Origin: Aliiroseovarius sediminilitoris
GTDB taxonomy: Bacteria > Pseudomonadota > Alphaproteobacteria > Rhodobacterales > Rhodobacteraceae
Direction of reading: 5' to 3'
DNA: 64,000 nucleotides
Assembly (NCBI RefSeq): GCF_900109955.1
Contig: NZ_FOJB01000003.1
Location: 62,001-126,000, forward strand
Part shown: piece after piece, positions 61,771 through 64,000 of the stretch
Position numbering within the stretch: the stretch's first letter is position 1
How the letters are laid out: each line of letters starts with the position of its first letter
Notes under the pieces: generated by a model
The model's database searches: none
What the model was told of the DNA's origin: nothing
Seen by the model: the letters and a program-made list of their open reading frames with translations, nothing else
Position numbers and translations under genes: made by a program

Positions 61771-63552
61771 ATGGATCGGAAGAACACGTCCTCTCAGACA
61801 CAGGAAGACAGTCTGACAGGAAGAACACGGGAAGAAGCGATCGAGCGGCTTTATGATGTGGCGCTTGATCCGACGCGGTATGAGACATTGCTGGATGTCT
61901 GGGAAACCGCCATCGCGCCCCTTAGGGAAGGCGCGGATTTCAGCGCGCCGCGCCTGTTGGACGATGCCACCATCTCAAGCCATTTTGAACGCGCGGGGGC
62001 CTTTCTGGATCGGCTGGATCAAAGCAGCACGCAGACCCAGTTAAGCGCGGTTCTGGCCCATTTCGACAAGGTGGCGGCCTTTCTGTTTGACGCAGATCAC
62101 AAGGTGGCTGCGGTGAACCCGGCGGCGCGCGCGCTGTTGGGGCTTGAGGTCGGGGCCGAGCTTGGCTCGATGCTGGTCAACCCGGACGATATCGATAGCA
62201 TCCTGACGACCTCGCACGCGTTGCTGAAAGGGCACGGGGAAAACGCGGCGGTGCTGCGGCTGAGGTCACGCGGCAAGGGGCATTTCATCGTGGTGCGCTT
62301 GCAGGTGCGGCAGGTGAGATCGGGCGAGCGTTATGTGCTGGCGGCCTCGTCCGAGGTCAGTTGCCCGGCGGGGTTTTCCGACATTCTGAAACGCGCCTTT
62401 GATCTGACCACCGCCGAGGCCGACGTGGTGCAAAGCCTTGTCGAATGTTGCTCGGTCAAGGATATCGCGGAACAGCGGGGGCGGTCGATCGACACGGTGC
62501 GGGCGCAGATCAGGTCGATCCTGTCCAAGACGGAAACGCGGTCGCAGGTCGAACTTGTGCGGCTGGCCTTGTCGCTGATGGACATGTCAAACCTGACGAT
62601 CAAGGCGGACCCCGGTCCGCGGCTGTTGAGCCGCGGTTATGCCAGCCTGACGGAACGGCCCTTCAAGACGCTGGTCACGCCGGACGGACGGCGGTTGGAT
62701 TACCTTGTGCTGGGCGCGGCCGACGGTGTGCCGCTGTTGTTTCTGCCGCTGGATTACGGGCTGGTGCGCTGGCCCGCCTCGGCCGAGGCGGAAGCGACCC
62801 GGCGCGGCATTCGCATCATCGTTCCGGTCCGCGCGGGCTATGGCATGTCGGACATGATCGCCAAGGCGCAGGATTACGATACGCTCGCCACGCAGGACAC
62901 GTTGCAGATACTGGATGCCGAAGCGGTCACGCGTTGCCCTGTGATCAGCCTTGGATCGGACAGTTTCTATGCGATGAAACTGGCCACGCACGACCCGCAC
63001 CGGATCAGCGCGATCATCGCCACGGCGGGCATTCTGCCGATGACCCGTCGCGAGCAATACGAGCGGATGGAAAAATGGCACCGGTTCATTCTGGCTGGTG
63101 CGAAATACACTCCGCATTTGCTTCCGTTCATGGTGAAGGCCGGGTTCTATCTGGCGCGCAAGATCGGCAAGCGGGGGTTCATCCATGCGGTCTATGGCAA
63201 TTGTCCGGCGGATGTCGAAACCTTCGAAAATCCCGAAGTGTTCGAAGCCATGGTGACGGGGTCGGAAACCGCGCTGACCGAGGACTTTTCGGCCCACGAG
63301 GCGTTCTCGCGCATGGTGCTGGGCGAACAGAAAAGCGACTGGACCCCAATGGTCAACGCGTTGAGCGGCAGGTTGCCCGTGGTGTTTTTCAACGGCACCC
63401 ACGATCCGCAGGTTCCGGTCGCGTCGCTGGACGAGTTTCGGCAGGACCACGACTGGATTGATTACCGTGTTTACGACGACAGCGGGCAGTTGATCTTTTT
63501 CCGGCATTGGCAAGACGTGCTGGACGAGGCGGAAAAACATCTGGCGCGTTAA
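61771..63552 (+). CDS. LuxR-type regulator fused to an alpha/beta-hydrolase domain
   Basis: 593 residues. An N-terminal PAS-like domain (HFDKVAAFLFDADHKVAAVN, about residues 90-210) is followed by a LuxR/GerE helix-turn-helix (LTTAEADVVQSLVECCSVKD, GRSIDTVRAQIRSILSKTE; about 210-275). The C-terminal ~310 residues have an alpha/beta-hydrolase fold (VLGAADGVPLLFLPLDYGL, ending with an acid Asp in FNGTHDPQVPV and a His in FFRHWQDVL). At the nucleophile elbow, G-x-S-x-G is replaced by G395-S396-D397-S398-F399, so the residue in the nucleophile position is Asp. The hydrolase part may thus bind or process a ligand that controls DNA binding. The ATG at 61771 has a weak ribosome site. Confidence 0.8.
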   Translation: MDRKNTSSQTQEDSLTGRTREEAIERLYDVALDPTRYETLLDVWETAIAPLREGADFSAPRLLDDATISSHFERAGAFLDRLDQSSTQTQLSAVLAHFDKVAAFLFDADHKVAAVNPAARALLGLEVGAELGSMLVNPDDIDSILTTSHALLKGHGENAAVLRLRSRGKGHFIVVRLQVRQVRSGERYVLAASSEVSCPAGFSDILKRAFDLTTAEADVVQSLVECCSVKDIAEQRGRSIDTVRAQIRSILSKTETRSQVELVRLALSLMDMSNLTIKADPGPRLLSRGYASLTERPFKTLVTPDGRRLDYLVLGAADGVPLLFLPLDYGLVRWPASAEAEATRRGIRIIVPVRAGYGMSDMIAKAQDYDTLATQDTLQILDAEAVTRCPVISLGSDSFYAMKLATHDPHRISAIIATAGILPMTRREQYERMEKWHRFILAGAKYTPHLLPFMVKAGFYLARKIGKRGFIHAVYGNCPADVETFENPEVFEAMVTGSETALTEDFSAHEAFSRMVLGEQKSDWTPMVNALSGRLPVVFFNGTHDPQVPVASLDEFRQDHDWIDYRVYDDSGQLIFFRHWQDVLDEAEKHLAR

Positions 63553-63908
63553 CTTTTACCCAATGTTGGGTATGACCTGTGCAGCCAATGCTTCTAACTT
63601 TTAATCTATTGAAACCAAGGATTTTAAGTTGCCAGACGTATTCTCAATTACAGGGATATTCCCGAACTGTTGCTGTGCAGGAGTTCATGGATCATTTGCC
63701 CATTTCGATGGGTTTCGCGTTGATCCGAGAAGGGGGTGGGCGTGTGGTGATGGCGCGGGGCTTTTGCTGTCGGGGATATCGACAGCAACCCCCGTGTTCT
63801 AGACCCATATTCATGCCACCGGACCGCGGACTTCCTGCCGTGGTTTGGTGGCATTTCTTTTTGGGTGATATTGGGGTGCTTTGCCGAGGGGTAGAGTGAT
63901 ACCAAAGG
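63553..63908. other. Gene-free 3' region after the LuxR-hydrolase gene
   Basis: About 350 bp without a convincing gene; short open frames on both strands have no family match. It is followed by a strong plus-strand terminator, so either the mRNA has a long 3' end or a small RNA is made here. Confidence 0.4.
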
Positions 63909-63971
63909 GCAACCCGCCGCTGGGCGCGTCAATTACTGGCTCGGTTTGGCAAGGCGGCGGGTTGCTTTTTA
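63909..63971 (+). terminator. Rho-independent terminator with a long loop
   Basis: GCAACCCGCCGC (63909-63920) pairs perfectly with GCGGCGGGTTGC (63954-63965), a 12-bp stem with a 33-nt loop, followed by TTTTTAC. Confidence 0.8.
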
Positions 63972-64000
63972 CGAGCGCGCCCCAATGACCGGATGAGCCT

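Noticed and set aside
62587-63540. Minus-strand open frame over the LuxR-hydrolase gene
   Set aside because: Shadow; the plus strand has the intact domains.
63579-63899. Small plus-strand open frame (106 codons) before the last terminator
   Set aside because: No ribosome site or family match; the translation is Cys/Arg/Trp-rich and looks random.

Overview
The window comes from an alphaproteobacterium, most likely a marine Rhodobacterales (Roseobacter-group) strain. The evidence is the GC-rich coding, the gene repertoire (frcBCAK, glpSTPQV, tmpAB and bioMNY importers and pathways), and above all a plasmid/chromid replication module (parA, parB and a DnaA-like initiator) at 51.3-54.9 kb. The window is therefore probably part of an extrachromosomal replicon. 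No rRNA, tRNA or CRISPR array was seen.

Layout. 0-2.7 kb: type I secretion pair (HlyD adaptor cut by the window edge, PrtD-type ABC exporter) and a small membrane protein. 3.5-8.4 kb: an unusual cluster of a SARP-like/TPR regulator, a PAP2/vanadium-haloperoxidase-fold protein with an (Asn-Lys)7 tract, a subtilase with no signal peptide or propeptide, and a stand-alone small protein resembling a subtilisin propeptide (I9). 8.5-10.3 kb: ProC-like reductase and GAPDH. 10.5-14.7 kb: ynjF-ynjB-ynjC-ynjD-like ABC operon. 15.3-21.2 kb: MFS transporter, RND efflux pair, and a divergent ArsR regulator whose cysteine spacing matches the persulfide sensors SqrR/BigR. 21.2-26.2 kb: fructose importer frcBCAK with its ROK regulator. 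26.4-30.2 kb: membrane-anchored cyclic-nucleotide-binding protein, gamma-glutamyltranspeptidase, DUF481 outer-membrane protein. 30.4-37.9 kb: LysR regulator divergent from a four-gene operon (nitrilase, very large PLP decarboxylase, ATP-grasp ligase, C45 Ntn-hydrolase) that looks like an uncharacterised amide-forming pathway. 37.9-50.0 kb: ICMT-like protein, Fe-alcohol dehydrogenase and the complete glycerol locus glpD-S-T-P-Q-(DUF2160)-V-K with divergent DeoR/GlpR. 50.1-50.8 kb: dead IS6-family copy. 51.3-54.9 kb: parB, parA, presumed origin, DnaA-like initiator. 55.0-57.6 kb: tmpAB (quaternary-ammonium phosphonate degradation) with LysR. 57.7-59.6 kb: biotin ECF transporter bioMNY. 59.6-63.6 kb: Asp/Glu racemase-family protein, M24 peptidase, and a LuxR-alpha/beta-hydrolase fusion.

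The two strongest candidates for an undescribed system are the regulator/PAP2/subtilase/I9 cluster beside the type I secretion genes (3.5-8.4 kb) and the nitrilase/decarboxylase/ATP-grasp/C45 operon (31.6-37.9 kb). Around the replication genes, a TGTCCCC-NN-GGGGACA palindrome recurs in the par/rep genes and its half-site recurs in the presumed origin, making it a plausible centromere/origin element. Function calls are from reading motifs by eye; no database search was possible.
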